A stretch of DNA of 64,000 nt, taken from Streptomyces sp. TS71-3. Its GTDB lineage: Bacteria > Actinomycetota > Actinomycetes > Streptomycetales > Streptomycetaceae. The translations under genes were made by a program, and so were the position numbers. Every line of letters begins with the position of its first letter. Position 1 is the first letter of the stretch. Positions 8,256-17,138 of the stretch are shown here, piece after piece. Below the pieces are notes generated by a model that was given only the letters and a program-made list of their open reading frames with translations, was not told the origin of the DNA and made no database searches. Location: NCBI RefSeq assembly GCF_018327685.1, contig NZ_BNEL01000001.1:5705501-5769500 (forward strand). The letters are read 5' to 3'.

Positions 8256-8300
8256 CTGCCTACTGTGGACAGAGCCCGACCACTGCCTACTGTGGACAGA
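8256..8300 (+). promoter_or_regulatory. Perfect 18-bp direct repeat, candidate operator of the CoA-transferase gene
   Basis: CTGCCTACTGTGGACAGA occurs at 8256-8273 and again at 8283-8300, exactly 27 bp apart, ending 11 bp before the ATG of the CoA-transferase. Each copy is an imperfect palindrome (TCTG...CAGA when extended by one base at one side). Position and symmetry fit binding by a dimeric regulator such as the IclR protein encoded just downstream at 9527-10303, or a duplicated promoter element. Confidence 0.55.
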
Positions 8301-8311
8301 AGCGAGGGTCC

Positions 8312-9514
8312 ATGACGACGACAGCAACGGCCGCGCCGCTCGACGGGATCACGGTCCTTGAGGTCGGGGCCTTCATGGCGGCCCCCTACGCCACGATGCA
8401 ACTGGCGGACCTGGGCGCGAGAGTCCTCAAGATCGAGAATCCGGAGGGCGGCGACGCCGTCCGCGCGACGGGGCCGTTCGTCGACGGGGAGAGCTCCGCG
8501 TTCCTCCGCCTCAACAGGAACAAGGAGTCCGTCGCCCTCGACCTCAAGACCGCGGACGGCAAGGCGGTCTTCCTGCGACTCGCCGCCGCGGCCGACGTCC
8601 TCGTGGAGAACCTGCGGCCCGGCGCGATGGCCCGGCTCGGCCTCGGCTACGACGACCTGCGCGCGCACAACCCCCGCCTGGTCTACGCTTCCGCCTCGGG
8701 CTGGGGCCAGGACGGCTCCCTCGCCCACCTGCCGGGTCTTGACATCATGGCGCAGGCCCGCGGCGGGCTGATGAGCGTGACCGGCCACCCCGGCGGCGAG
8801 CCGGCGAAGGCCGGGGTGCCGGTGTGCGACCTGGTCTGCGGCCTCTACGTCGCCCTGGCGGTGACCGCCGCGCTGCGCGAGCGGGAGGTCTCCGGGGCCG
8901 GGCAGCACATCGACGTCTCGCTGCTGGAGTCCGGGGTCTCGCTCGCCGTCTGGGAGGCCGGCATGTACTTCGGCGACGGCACCGTGCCGCGCCGCCACGG
9001 CTCCGCCCACCAGAGCCTGGCGCCCTACCAGGCCGTACGCAGCAAGAACGGCCACGTCACCGTCGGCGGCAACACCCCGAAGACCTGGACCGCACTGTGC
9101 CGCGCGCTCGGTCTCGACGCCCTGCTGGAGGACCCGCGCTATGCCGACGGCTGGACGCGGATGAGCCACCGGACCGAGCTCGTGGCCGCGATCGAGGAGG
9201 CCACCACCGCCCTCACCACGGAACGGATCGTGGAGCTCCTGGACGCCGCCGGTGTCCCCTGCGCGCCCATCGCGGACTACGCCGAGGTGTTCACCAGCGA
9301 GCACCTGAACGACCGCGGCTACTTCTGGGACGCCCCGCACCCCGCCGGCGGCGAGAGCCCGGTACGGCAGCTCGGCTCGCCGATGCGCTTCTCCCGCACG
9401 CCCGCGGTCCGCCGCGGCGCCGGACCGCTGCTGGGCGACGCGACCGCCGCGGTGCTGGCCGAGTTCGGCCGCGCCCCCGAGCCCGCACCCGGCGACGGCG
9501 GCCCGGGCGCGTGA
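8312..9514 (+). CDS. CaiB/BaiF family III CoA-transferase
   Basis: A 400-aa enzyme that moves CoA between carboxylic acids through an aspartyl anhydride. It shows the family opening LDGITVLEVGAFMAAPYATM, the CoA-contacting LGARVLKIENPEGGD, and the catalytic Asp144 in LPGLDIMAQARGG. HIDVSLLESG and PHPAGGESPVRQLGSPMRFS are further family landmarks. The substrate pair is unknown; formyl-CoA/oxalate, mesaconate and citramalate transferases all look like this. ATG 8312 follows a GAGG site and the direct-repeat operator. The convergent IclR gene ends 12 bp beyond its stop, and aminotransferase, 2-hydroxyacid dehydrogenase and MFS genes follow, suggesting carboxylic acid catabolism. Confidence 0.92.
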   Translation: MTTTATAAPLDGITVLEVGAFMAAPYATMQLADLGARVLKIENPEGGDAVRATGPFVDGESSAFLRLNRNKESVALDLKTADGKAVFLRLAAAADVLVENLRPGAMARLGLGYDDLRAHNPRLVYASASGWGQDGSLAHLPGLDIMAQARGGLMSVTGHPGGEPAKAGVPVCDLVCGLYVALAVTAALREREVSGAGQHIDVSLLESGVSLAVWEAGMYFGDGTVPRRHGSAHQSLAPYQAVRSKNGHVTVGGNTPKTWTALCRALGLDALLEDPRYADGWTRMSHRTELVAAIEEATTALTTERIVELLDAAGVPCAPIADYAEVFTSEHLNDRGYFWDAPHPAGGESPVRQLGSPMRFSRTPAVRRGAGPLLGDATAAVLAEFGRAPEPAPGDGGPGA

Positions 9515-9526
9515 CCGCGCCCGGCT

Positions 9527-10303
9527 TCAGGCAGCCGCGGGCGGGTTGGGGCCGGAGGTGTACCCGAGACGCGCCGAGAGGGTCTTCGCCGCCTCGCTCA
9601 CCACGGCACCGAAGAACGGCCGCGACTCGTCGGTCAACCTGCTCATCGGCACGTTCACGCTGAGGCTCCCGACCGGCTGCTTCGCCCCGCCCATGACGAC
9701 CGCCGCGACCGAGCCCACGTCGGACCGCCACTCCCCGCCGTTGGTGGCATAGCCCTGCGCCCGTATCCGTTCCAGCTCGGCCAGGAGCCGTTCGGGATCG
9801 GTGATGGTCGTGTCCGTGTACCGCGGGAGGCCCTCGGCGAGCACCCGGTCGACCACCTCGGCGGGGCTGTTCGCCAGCACCGCCTTGCCGTTGGCGGACG
9901 CGTGCAGGGGCAGGGAGTGGCCCAGGGACATGTTGGTGCGCACGGCCTTGGACGTCTCCAGCCGCTCGATGAGCACCATCCTGTCCCCTTCGGGAACCGT
10001 GAGGTGGATCGTCTCGTCGGTGGCCCGCCGCAGCTCCTCCAGGATCGGCATGGCGGCGTTGCGCAGATCGAGGTCGCCGCTGGCGTGCCTGCCGACGTCC
10101 AGCGCCTTGGTCGTCACCACCCAGCGGGTGATCTCGCCTCCCGCTGGGCGGATCCACCCCGCCTCGCCGAGCGTGCGCAGCGCCCGCTGCACGGAGCTCT
10201 TCGGCATGCCCAGGACCCGCGACAGCTCACCGACGCCCACCGGCTGACGTGTCGCCACTTCTTCCAGCACCCGCAGGGCGTTGAGGACGTTCTGCATCTC
10301 CAT
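9527..10303 (-). CDS. IclR-family transcriptional regulator
   Basis: A 258-aa protein of normal IclR length. An N-terminal winged HTH (about residues 5-60; GVGELSRVLGMPKSSVQRAL) is followed by the IclR effector domain, with LPLHASANGKAVLA, QGYATNGGEW and PVGSLSVNVP. It lies between the convergent CoA-transferase and the divergent aminotransferase, the usual place for a local regulator. Candidate sites are the direct repeat at 8256-8300 and the palindrome at 10347-10361. The effector is probably a carboxylate of the pathway. Confidence 0.92.
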   Translation of the reverse strand: MEMQNVLNALRVLEEVATRQPVGVGELSRVLGMPKSSVQRALRTLGEAGWIRPAGGEITRWVVTTKALDVGRHASGDLDLRNAAMPILEELRRATDETIHLTVPEGDRMVLIERLETSKAVRTNMSLGHSLPLHASANGKAVLANSPAEVVDRVLAEGLPRYTDTTITDPERLLAELERIRAQGYATNGGEWRSDVGSVAAVVMGGAKQPVGSLSVNVPMSRLTDESRPFFGAVVSEAAKTLSARLGYTSGPNPPAAA

Positions 10304-10346
10304 TGACTCCCCGATAGCCCGACCCTAACATCACCGTACCTTTTTC

Positions 10347-10361
10347 CGGCACAGTGTGCCG
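10347..10361. promoter_or_regulatory. Palindrome in IclR/aminotransferase intergenic region
   Basis: CGGCACAGTGTGCCG is a 6-bp inverted repeat around three bases, followed at 10366-10373 by a further half site ACGGCACG. It lies 44 bp upstream of the IclR start and about 30 bp before the aminotransferase start, well placed for control of both divergent genes. It does not match the direct repeat at 8256-8300 in sequence. Confidence 0.4.
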
Positions 10362-10391
10362 CGAAACGGCACGGATGATGGGCGATCCTCA

Positions 10392-11558
10392 GTGACCACT
10401 CGCAGTGGGCGGCATTTCCTCCAGATCCCCGGCCCGACGAGCGTTCCCGACCGAGTGCTCAGGGCCACCGCACAACCCACCATCGACCATCGCGGAGCGG
10501 AGTTCGCCGAGCTGACGCTGGACCTCCTCCAGCGTCTGGGGCCGGTGTTCGGCACGGGCGGACCCGTCGTCGTCTACCCCTCCTCGGGAACCGGCGCCTG
10601 GGAAGCGGCGCTGGTCAACACCCTCAGCCCCGGCGACCGCGTACTGGCCTTCGAGACCGGCCACTTCGCCGGGCTCTGGCGCGCCATGGCCGAACGCCTC
10701 GGGCTGGAGGTGGACTTCGTGCCGGGCGACTGGCGGCGCGGCGTGGACCCCAGGGCCGTCACCGAGCGGCTGGCCGAGGACCGGACCCACTCCATCGCGG
10801 CCGTGATGGTCGTGCACAACGAGACCTCCACCGGTGTGACCAGCCGCGTGCCGGAGATCAGGGACGCCATCGACGAGGCCGGCCACCCCGCCCTGTTCCT
10901 GGTGGACACCATCTCGTCCCTGGGATCGATCGACTACCGGCACGACGAGTGGGGTGCGGACGTCACCGTCGCGTGCTCGCAGAAGGGCCTGATGCTGCCC
11001 CCGGGACTGGGCTTCAACGCGGTCAGCGCGAAGGCCCTGGCCGCCTCCGCCAGAGCCCGGCTTCCCCGGTCCTACTGGGACTGGACGCCCGTCCTCGAAG
11101 CCAACGAGCGCGGCTTCTACCCCTACACACCCCCCACCAACCTGCTCTTCGGCCTGCGGGAAGCCCTGCGCATGCTCGACGAGGAAGGCCTGGCGAACGT
11201 CTTCGCGCGCCACCGCCGCCACGCACGGGCCACCCGGGCCGCCGTGAACGGCTGGGGCCTTGAGGTGCTCTGCGCGGACGAGAGGGAGTACTCCGCCTCC
11301 CTGACCGCCGTGCTGCTGGGCGAGGAGCACGACGCGGACAAGGTGCGCCAGATCATCCTGGACCGCTTCGACATGTCCCTGGGCACGGGGCTGAGCAGGC
11401 TCGCGGGGCGGGTCTTCCGCATCGGGCACCTCGGCCACTTCAACGACCTGACCCTGGCGGGCACCCTCGCCGGCGTGCAGATGGGCCTGCAACTCGCGGG
11501 TGTCGACATCGACCCCGCCGGCCTGAACGCCGCGCTGGATCTGCTGCGCGCCGAGTGA
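10392..11558 (+). CDS. Class V aminotransferase (alanine/serine-glyoxylate aminotransferase family)
   Basis: A 388-aa PLP enzyme of the AGXT branch. Early LQIPGPTSVPDRVLRA and DHRGAEFAEL, then YPSSGTGAWEAALVNTLSPG, fit the family. VDTISSLGSIDYRHDEWGAD precedes the PLP lysine in VACSQKGLMLPPGLGF. The ending GRVFRIGHLGHFND is the carboxylate-binding Arg motif. Likely chemistry is amino transfer to glyoxylate or a related oxoacid. GTG 10392 is annotated; an in-frame GTG at 10356 would place the start inside the palindrome. The dehydrogenase gene follows after 35 bp, so the two are probably one operon. Confidence 0.9.
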   Translation: MTTRSGRHFLQIPGPTSVPDRVLRATAQPTIDHRGAEFAELTLDLLQRLGPVFGTGGPVVVYPSSGTGAWEAALVNTLSPGDRVLAFETGHFAGLWRAMAERLGLEVDFVPGDWRRGVDPRAVTERLAEDRTHSIAAVMVVHNETSTGVTSRVPEIRDAIDEAGHPALFLVDTISSLGSIDYRHDEWGADVTVACSQKGLMLPPGLGFNAVSAKALAASARARLPRSYWDWTPVLEANERGFYPYTPPTNLLFGLREALRMLDEEGLANVFARHRRHARATRAAVNGWGLEVLCADEREYSASLTAVLLGEEHDADKVRQIILDRFDMSLGTGLSRLAGRVFRIGHLGHFNDLTLAGTLAGVQMGLQLAGVDIDPAGLNAALDLLRAE

Positions 11559-11593
11559 ACCGCGCCGGGCAACGACGTGAGGAGGAGCGGACG

Positions 11594-14521
11594 ATGACCA
11601 CCGTCAGCGGTGCCAGGGCCACCGGCGGGCACGTCGCCACGGCGGACCTCGCCGGCCGGCTTCGGAGAGAACTCGACGGCGAGGTGGCCTTCGACGACTA
11701 CACCCGGCGCCTGTTCGCGCGGGACGCGAGCATGTACTCGATCACCCCCGCCGGCGTGGTCTTCCCCCGCCACGCCGGCGACGTGGCGGCCACGGTCGCG
11801 GCGGCCGCCGAGGCGGGCGTGCCGGTCCTTGCGCGCGGGGCCGGCACCAGTCTCGCCGGCCAGACCGTGGGACCGGGACTCGTGATGGACATGTCCCGGC
11901 ACATGAACCGCATCCTGGAGATCGACGCCGAGAGCCGCACGGCCCTGGTCGAGGTGGGCGTGGTGCAGGACCAGCTCAACCGTGCCGCCGCCCCCGCGGG
12001 GCTGATGTTCGGCCCCGACACCTCGACCAGCAACCGCGCCACGATCGGCGGGATGATCGGAAACAACTCGGCGGGCAGCGGATCGGTCCGCTACGGGATG
12101 ACCATCGACCACGTGCGCGAGCTCGACGTGGTGCTCAGCGACGCGAGCCTCGCGCACCTCGCACCGGTGGACGAGGCGGAGCGGGCCCGGCGCGCGCGGG
12201 CCGACACCCTCGAAGGCCGCATCCACCGGCGGCTGCCCGAGATCGTCGAGGCGAACTCGCGCGCCATCGCCGAGGGTTTCCCGAAGTTCTGGCGGCGGGC
12301 CGGCGGCTACCGGCTGGACCGGCTCGCCGGTGACGGGCCGTTCGACCCGGCCGCGTTCGTCGTGGGCTCGGAGGGCACGCTCGTGGTCGCCACCCGGGCC
12401 CTGGTCGGGCTCGTCCCCAAGCCGCTCCGCACCGTGATCGCGGTCGGCCACTTCACCTCGACGCCCGCCGCCATCGCGGCGACCGAGGACGCGCTCTCCT
12501 GCGATCCGGCCGCCGTCGAGCTCATGGACCGCACCATCCTCGACCTGTCCCGCCAGAAGATCGAGTACGCCTCGCTCGGCACCATCCTGGAGGGAGACCC
12601 CGAAGCGCTGCTCTTCGTGAGCTTCACCGGCGACGACGAGAGCGAGCTCGTGGGCCGGCTGAAACGGCTGTCGGCGCTGTGGCGGCGGCACGGCCACGGC
12701 TACCACACGCTGGAGGCCGTCACCGCAGGCGAGCAGTCCGCGCTGCTCAAGGTCCGCAAGTCGAGCCTGGGCCTGCTGATGGCCGCCAGCGTCGGCGCAC
12801 GCCGGCCGCTGGCGTTCATCGAGGACACCGCCGTCGACCCCGCCCACCTCGCGGAGTACACCGAGCGCTTCAAGGCGGTCCTGGACCGGCACGGCCTGAC
12901 CGCCGGCTTCTACGGGCACTGCTCGGTGGGCTGCCTGCACATCCGCCCCTTCCTCGACCTCACCGATCCCGCTCAGGTGGGCACCATGCGGTCGGTCGCG
13001 GATGAGATCAAGGACCTGGTCAGGGAGTACGGCGGCGCCAACTCCAGCGAGCACGGCGACGGCCTTGCCCGCAGCGAGTTCAACCGGGAGCTCTTCGGCG
13101 ACGCGCTCTACGAGGCCATGCGCCAGGTCAAGCACGTCTTCGATCCGGACAACCGGATGAACCCGGGGAAGATCGTGGACGCCCCGTCGATGACGGACCA
13201 CCTGCGGGACCCCGCGCTCGCGCCGCCGGCCGCACTGCGCACGCGCCTGTCGTTCGACGTGGTCGGCGGCATGCACGGCGCCGCGGACCGGTGCATGAAC
13301 ATCGGGCTCTGCCGCAAGAGCGACACCGGCGCCATGTGCCCCTCGTACATGGCCACGCTCCAGGAGGAGCACTCCACCCGCGGCCGGGCCAACGCCCTTG
13401 TGGGCGCCCTGTCCCAGCCCGACCCCAGGGCGGCGCTCGGCGACGAGCGGCTGCACGAGATCCTGGATCTGTGCCTCGGCTGTAAGGCCTGCAAGAGCGA
13501 GTGCCCGCTCGGCGTGGACATGGCCGCGCTCAAGACCGAGACGCTGTCACACCACCACGATCTGCACGGAACCCCGCTGCGGTCCCGTCTCTTCGGCGCG
13601 ATCCGCTCGCTGAACCGCCTGGGCTCGGCCACCGCACCGCTGTCCAACCTGCCCGGGCGCATCCGCCCGCTGCGCCTGCTCATGGACCGGCTGCTCGGCA
13701 TCACCGCGGCCAGGCCGCTGCCGGTGTTCGCACGGGACAACCTGCTGCGCTGGAACCGCCGCCGTACGCCAACGCCACCGAGCCCCGCCCAGGGCACCGC
13801 GGTCTTCCTCGCCGACTCCTTCACCACGTACACCGAACCGGACATCGGCCGGGCCGCGATCGAACTGCTGGAGCGGGCGGGGTGGCGGATCCAGCTGGAG
13901 GCCTCGGGCTGCTGCGGCAGGTCCAGCCTCTCCAAGGGCCTCGTCGACGACGCCCGCGACAAGGCACGCCACCTCGCCCGGGAACTCACCACCCGGGGCG
14001 AACCCGGCTCCCCGATCGTCGGCTGCGAACCTTCCTGCCTGATGACCCTGCGGGACGAGCACCTGTCGCTGCTGCCCGGCGACGAGGCGGTCAAGGACGT
14101 CGCGGGCCGCGTCAGGCAGGTCGAAGAGCTGCTGGCGGAGGCCCTCGACGACGGCCGGCTGCGGCTGAAGGCCGACTCCTGGCTCACCGGCCGCAAGCTG
14201 CTGTACCACGGCCACTGCCACCAGAAGGCGGAGGTGGGCACCGCCGCGACCATCGCCCTGCTGCGTCGGATCCCCGGCGTGAGCGTCGAGGAACTCGATG
14301 CCGGGTGCTGCGGCATGGCCGGCTCCTTCGGATTCGAATCCGAGCACTACGACCTGTCGATGACCGTGGGCGACGACCGCCTCTTCCCGGCCGTCAGGGC
14401 GGCGTCCGAGGACACCGTCGTGGTCGCGACCGGCGTCTCCTGCCGGCAGCAGATCTCCCACGGCGGCCGGCGCCGCGCCCACCACCCCGTGGAACTCGTC
14501 CGCTCCGTGCTCGACACCTGA
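11594..14521 (+). CDS. FAD-linked D-2-hydroxyacid dehydrogenase with C-terminal Fe-S domain (GlcD-GlcF-like fusion)
   Basis: A 975-aa fused enzyme. Residues about 45-260 form the PCMH-type FAD domain (LARGAGTSLAGQTVGPGLV, GGMIGNNSAGSGSVRYG) and about 260-540 the FAD-oxidase C-terminal domain, ending HVFDPDNRMNPGKIV. A ferredoxin-like domain follows with CLGCKACKSECPLGVD and an earlier CRKSDTGAMCPS, then two cysteine-rich CCG modules, EASGCCGRSSLSKG and DAGCCGMAGSFG. YdiJ-type D-lactate or D-2-hydroxyglutarate dehydrogenases have this layout and pass electrons to the quinone pool. ATG 11594 has GAGGAG upstream. Context points to oxidation of a 2-hydroxy acid feeding the adjacent aminotransferase or CoA-transferase. 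Confidence 0.92.
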   Translation: MTTVSGARATGGHVATADLAGRLRRELDGEVAFDDYTRRLFARDASMYSITPAGVVFPRHAGDVAATVAAAAEAGVPVLARGAGTSLAGQTVGPGLVMDMSRHMNRILEIDAESRTALVEVGVVQDQLNRAAAPAGLMFGPDTSTSNRATIGGMIGNNSAGSGSVRYGMTIDHVRELDVVLSDASLAHLAPVDEAERARRARADTLEGRIHRRLPEIVEANSRAIAEGFPKFWRRAGGYRLDRLAGDGPFDPAAFVVGSEGTLVVATRALVGLVPKPLRTVIAVGHFTSTPAAIAATEDALSCDPAAVELMDRTILDLSRQKIEYASLGTILEGDPEALLFVSFTGDDESELVGRLKRLSALWRRHGHGYHTLEAVTAGEQSALLKVRKSSLGLLMAASVGARRPLAFIEDTAVDPAHLAEYTERFKAVLDRHGLTAGFYGHCSVGCLHIRPFLDLTDPAQVGTMRSVADEIKDLVREYGGANSSEHGDGLARSEFNRELFGDALYEAMRQVKHVFDPDNRMNPGKIVDAPSMTDHLRDPALAPPAALRTRLSFDVVGGMHGAADRCMNIGLCRKSDTGAMCPSYMATLQEEHSTRGRANALVGALSQPDPRAALGDERLHEILDLCLGCKACKSECPLGVDMAALKTETLSHHHDLHGTPLRSRLFGAIRSLNRLGSATAPLSNLPGRIRPLRLLMDRLLGITAARPLPVFARDNLLRWNRRRTPTPPSPAQGTAVFLADSFTTYTEPDIGRAAIELLERAGWRIQLEASGCCGRSSLSKGLVDDARDKARHLARELTTRGEPGSPIVGCEPSCLMTLRDEHLSLLPGDEAVKDVAGRVRQVEELLAEALDDGRLRLKADSWLTGRKLLYHGHCHQKAEVGTAATIALLRRIPGVSVEELDAGCCGMAGSFGFESEHYDLSMTVGDDRLFPAVRAASEDTVVVATGVSCRQQISHGGRRRAHHPVELVRSVLDT

Positions 14522-14621
14522 CACACCGGCCGGACAGGAGGTGACGCACCGCCCCGACGGACCTCTGTGCAGCCGGTGCGCGCAGGGGTCCGCGAGTCCG
14601 CACCCCCGAGGAGGTAGGTCC

Positions 14622-15956
14622 TTGGCCACGCACCCGTCCCCACTCCGGCGCCTGAGCGACCTGAGGCGATGGACCAGAATCCTGCCGGTCATCGTCTTCG
14701 TCTACGTCATCTGCTACATCGACCGAACCAACATCAGCTTCGCCCTGCCCCATCTAGAGGTGGACATGCACCTCTCCGGGGCGCAGCAGGGCTTCGTCAG
14801 CGGCGTCTTCTTCTGGGGCTACCTGGTCCTCCAGGTCCCCGGCGGGTACATGGCCGAGCGGTGGAGCGCGAAGCGGTGGATCGCGATCCTCATGGTGTTG
14901 TGGAGCGCGGCCGCCGTGGCATCGGGGCTGACGAACGACTTCACGGAACTCGTCATCGCCCGCTTCCTGCTGGGCGTCGCCGAGGGCGGCGTGCAGCCCG
15001 CGCTGATGGCCACCATCCGGTCGTGGTTCCCGTTCGCGGAACGCAGCCGGGCCTACGCCATCTTCAAGCTGTACACGCCGATCGCCGCCATCATCGCCGC
15101 CCCCTTCTCCGGTGTCATCCTCACCTACGGCGACTGGCGGTGGATGTTCATCATCCAGGGCGGCGGCCCGCTCCTGCTCGGACTCGCCGCATGGCTCGTC
15201 GTCATCCGCGACACGCCGGCGCAGGCGGAGTGGCTGTCGGCCCGCGAGCACGACCACATCGAGAAGTCCCGCACCGCCGAGGGCGAACCGCTCAAGCACC
15301 GCGGCACGTTCAAGGCGGCCTTCAGCAGCCCGATCGTCTGGCTCTTCGCCCTCATCTACACCCTGACCCAACTGGGCCTGCTCGGGCTGTCGATGTGGCT
15401 GCCGAGCGTCCTGAAGACGGCCTTCCACACCGATATGCAGGTCGGTCTCGTGGCGATACTCCCCCAGATCGCCGCCGGTCTGGCGATCATCATGGTCGGC
15501 AGGTCCGCGGACCGCCGCGGCAGGCACCCCACCCATATGTTCGCCGTCCTCGCCACCGGAGCCGTGGTGCTCGCCGGGGCCGGCCTCATCTCGGCCCACC
15601 AGAAGTGGCTCGTCCTCGCGGCGATGATCGTCGGCACCGCCGCGTCGATCGCCTGGTACGGGCCGTTCTGGGCCACCGTCACCAAGCTCACCCCGACGGC
15701 GGCCGCGGGCGCCGGCATCGGCATCATCAACGGCATCGGCAACCTCGGGGGCTTCTTCGGCCCCTACATCGGGGGATGGCTCAAGGACATCAGCGGTGGA
15801 TACGCCCTCACCCAGGTGTTCTTCGGCGCCATCTTCGCGCTGGCCGCGCTGCTGGTCCTGACGCTGCGGAAGAGACTGCGCGAGGCGACGCGCACCCCGC
15901 CCGGGCAGACCGGGACGGCGGAAGCGGAGGGACAGGCAGCCGCCAGACCCGCCTGA
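14622..15956 (+). CDS. MFS transporter, anion:cation symporter (ACS) family
   Basis: A 444-aa, 12-helix importer. FVYVICYIDRTNISFALPHL is the hallmark first helix of ACS members such as hexuronate, phthalate and tartrate permeases; GVAEGGVQPALMATIRSWFP and FGPYIGGWLKD are further landmarks. The start is set by the ribosome-binding site: GAGGAGGT at 14608-14615 sits six bases before TTG 14622, while an in-frame upstream start at 14541 lacks one. It is the last gene of the IclR locus, 100 bp after the dehydrogenase, and probably imports the organic acid the locus degrades. A very strong hairpin (16025-16076) follows. Confidence 0.9.
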   Translation: MATHPSPLRRLSDLRRWTRILPVIVFVYVICYIDRTNISFALPHLEVDMHLSGAQQGFVSGVFFWGYLVLQVPGGYMAERWSAKRWIAILMVLWSAAAVASGLTNDFTELVIARFLLGVAEGGVQPALMATIRSWFPFAERSRAYAIFKLYTPIAAIIAAPFSGVILTYGDWRWMFIIQGGGPLLLGLAAWLVVIRDTPAQAEWLSAREHDHIEKSRTAEGEPLKHRGTFKAAFSSPIVWLFALIYTLTQLGLLGLSMWLPSVLKTAFHTDMQVGLVAILPQIAAGLAIIMVGRSADRRGRHPTHMFAVLATGAVVLAGAGLISAHQKWLVLAAMIVGTAASIAWYGPFWATVTKLTPTAAAGAGIGIINGIGNLGGFFGPYIGGWLKDISGGYALTQVFFGAIFALAALLVLTLRKRLREATRTPPGQTGTAEAEGQAAARPA

Positions 15957-16024
15957 CCGCACCGCCATCCGCCCCCGCGGGCCGGACGCACAGCGCCGGC
16001 CGGCCCGCGGGCCGCTATCCCCGG

Positions 16025-16076
16025 GACGGCGTCCGCGGGACCGGCGCGTAGGCGCGCCGGTCCCGCGGACGCCGTC
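16025..16076. terminator. Perfect 24-bp hairpin between convergent genes
   Basis: Arms 16025-16048 and 16053-16076 are exact reverse complements around a 4-nt loop (TAGG). The right arm runs two bases into the aldo/keto reductase stop codon. It can serve as a bidirectional terminator for the MFS gene (stop 15956) and the reductase. There is no T-run, as is usual in high-GC actinomycetes. Confidence 0.7.
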
Positions 16077-16905
16077 AGAACTCCTCGTGCGTGTCGGGGT
16101 CGCCGCCGATGCGCCGGTGGCCGCGGTCGTCGATGGCCGCGATGTCCTCCGGGGAGAGCTCGAAGCCGAAGATGTCCAGGTTCTCGCGCTGCCGGCCCCG
16201 GTCCCCGGACTTGGGGATCGGGACGGCGCCGAGCTGGGTGTGCCAGCGGAGCACCACCTGCGCGGGGCTGACGCCGTGGTTCCCGGCGACGGCGGCGATG
16301 GCCGGGTCGTCCAGCAGGTCGCTGCCGCGGCCGAGCGGGCTCCAGCTCTCGGTGACGATGTTCCGGCCGGCGTGGAAGGCGCGCAGCTCGTCCTGGGGGA
16401 GCAGGGGGTGCAGCTCCACCTGGTTGACCGAGGGCAGCACCCCGGTCTCGTCCTGGAGCCTGCGGATCTGGGCCGGCGTGAAGTTGGAGACGCCGACGGA
16501 GCGGATCAGGCCGTCCGCGCGCAGCTTGACCATGGCCTTCCAGGAGTCGAGGTACTTGTCCACGCGCGGCAGCGGCCAGTGGATCAGGTACAGGTCGACG
16601 TACTCCAGGCCGAGCCGGGCACGGGACTCCTCGAAGGAGCGGAGCGTCTCCTCGTAGCCGTGGTCGCGGCCGGGCAGCTTCGTGGTGACCATGATCTCGT
16701 CGCGCGGCACGCCGCTGCGGGCGATGCCGCGTCCGGTGCCCGTCTCGTTGCGGTAGTTGGTGGCCGTGTCGATGAGCCGGTAGCCCAGCCGCAGGGCATG
16801 GTCGACGGCCTGCTCCGCCTCGGTGTCGTCCATGGGATAGGTACCCAGGCCGAGGCCGGGAATGGTCGAGCCGTCGTTGAGCGGGTACGCCGGGACGCTG
16901 GGCAC
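16075..16905 (-). CDS. Aldo/keto reductase
   Basis: A 276-aa NADPH-dependent (beta/alpha)8 oxidoreductase. The catalytic tetrad is visible: Asp and Tyr in LIDTATNYRNETGTG, Lys in VTTKLPG and His in LYLIHWPLP. VGVSNFTPAQIRRL and PIPKSGDRGRQRENLDIFGF (the NADPH-binding loop) complete the signature. This is the AKR5-like group of bacterial 2,5-diketogluconate or methylglyoxal reductases; the physiological substrate is unknown. GTG 16905 was chosen because AGAGGAG lies 8 nt upstream and the protein then has the standard length. It is divergent from the DinB-like gene. Confidence 0.92.
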   Translation of the reverse strand: MPSVPAYPLNDGSTIPGLGLGTYPMDDTEAEQAVDHALRLGYRLIDTATNYRNETGTGRGIARSGVPRDEIMVTTKLPGRDHGYEETLRSFEESRARLGLEYVDLYLIHWPLPRVDKYLDSWKAMVKLRADGLIRSVGVSNFTPAQIRRLQDETGVLPSVNQVELHPLLPQDELRAFHAGRNIVTESWSPLGRGSDLLDDPAIAAVAGNHGVSPAQVVLRWHTQLGAVPIPKSGDRGRQRENLDIFGFELSPEDIAAIDDRGHRRIGGDPDTHEEF

Positions 16906-17138
16906 GGATCGCTCCTCTTTCGGGTGCAGGCTGGCGCGGCCAGCGTATATCGGGCGCCCGGCGGGTCCGGGCGTCGCCACCGGGGTGGCCCGGCGCGCCG
17001 GGGGCGGTGCGCGGCGGAGGGGTACCCGGCGCACCCGGGTGCCATTCACGGGCGCCCCGGGTGTCGGACGGGACACAGGGGGAAGATCGTGGCAGGACAC
17101 CCCGCAACGGGCACCACCCCGAACGCAAAGGACAGGTC

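Noticed and set aside
11123..13456. Minus-strand open frame of 777 codons opposite the FAD dehydrogenase
   Set aside because: No recognisable domain and composition typical of antisense frames in high-GC DNA; the plus-strand gene has clear motifs along its whole length.
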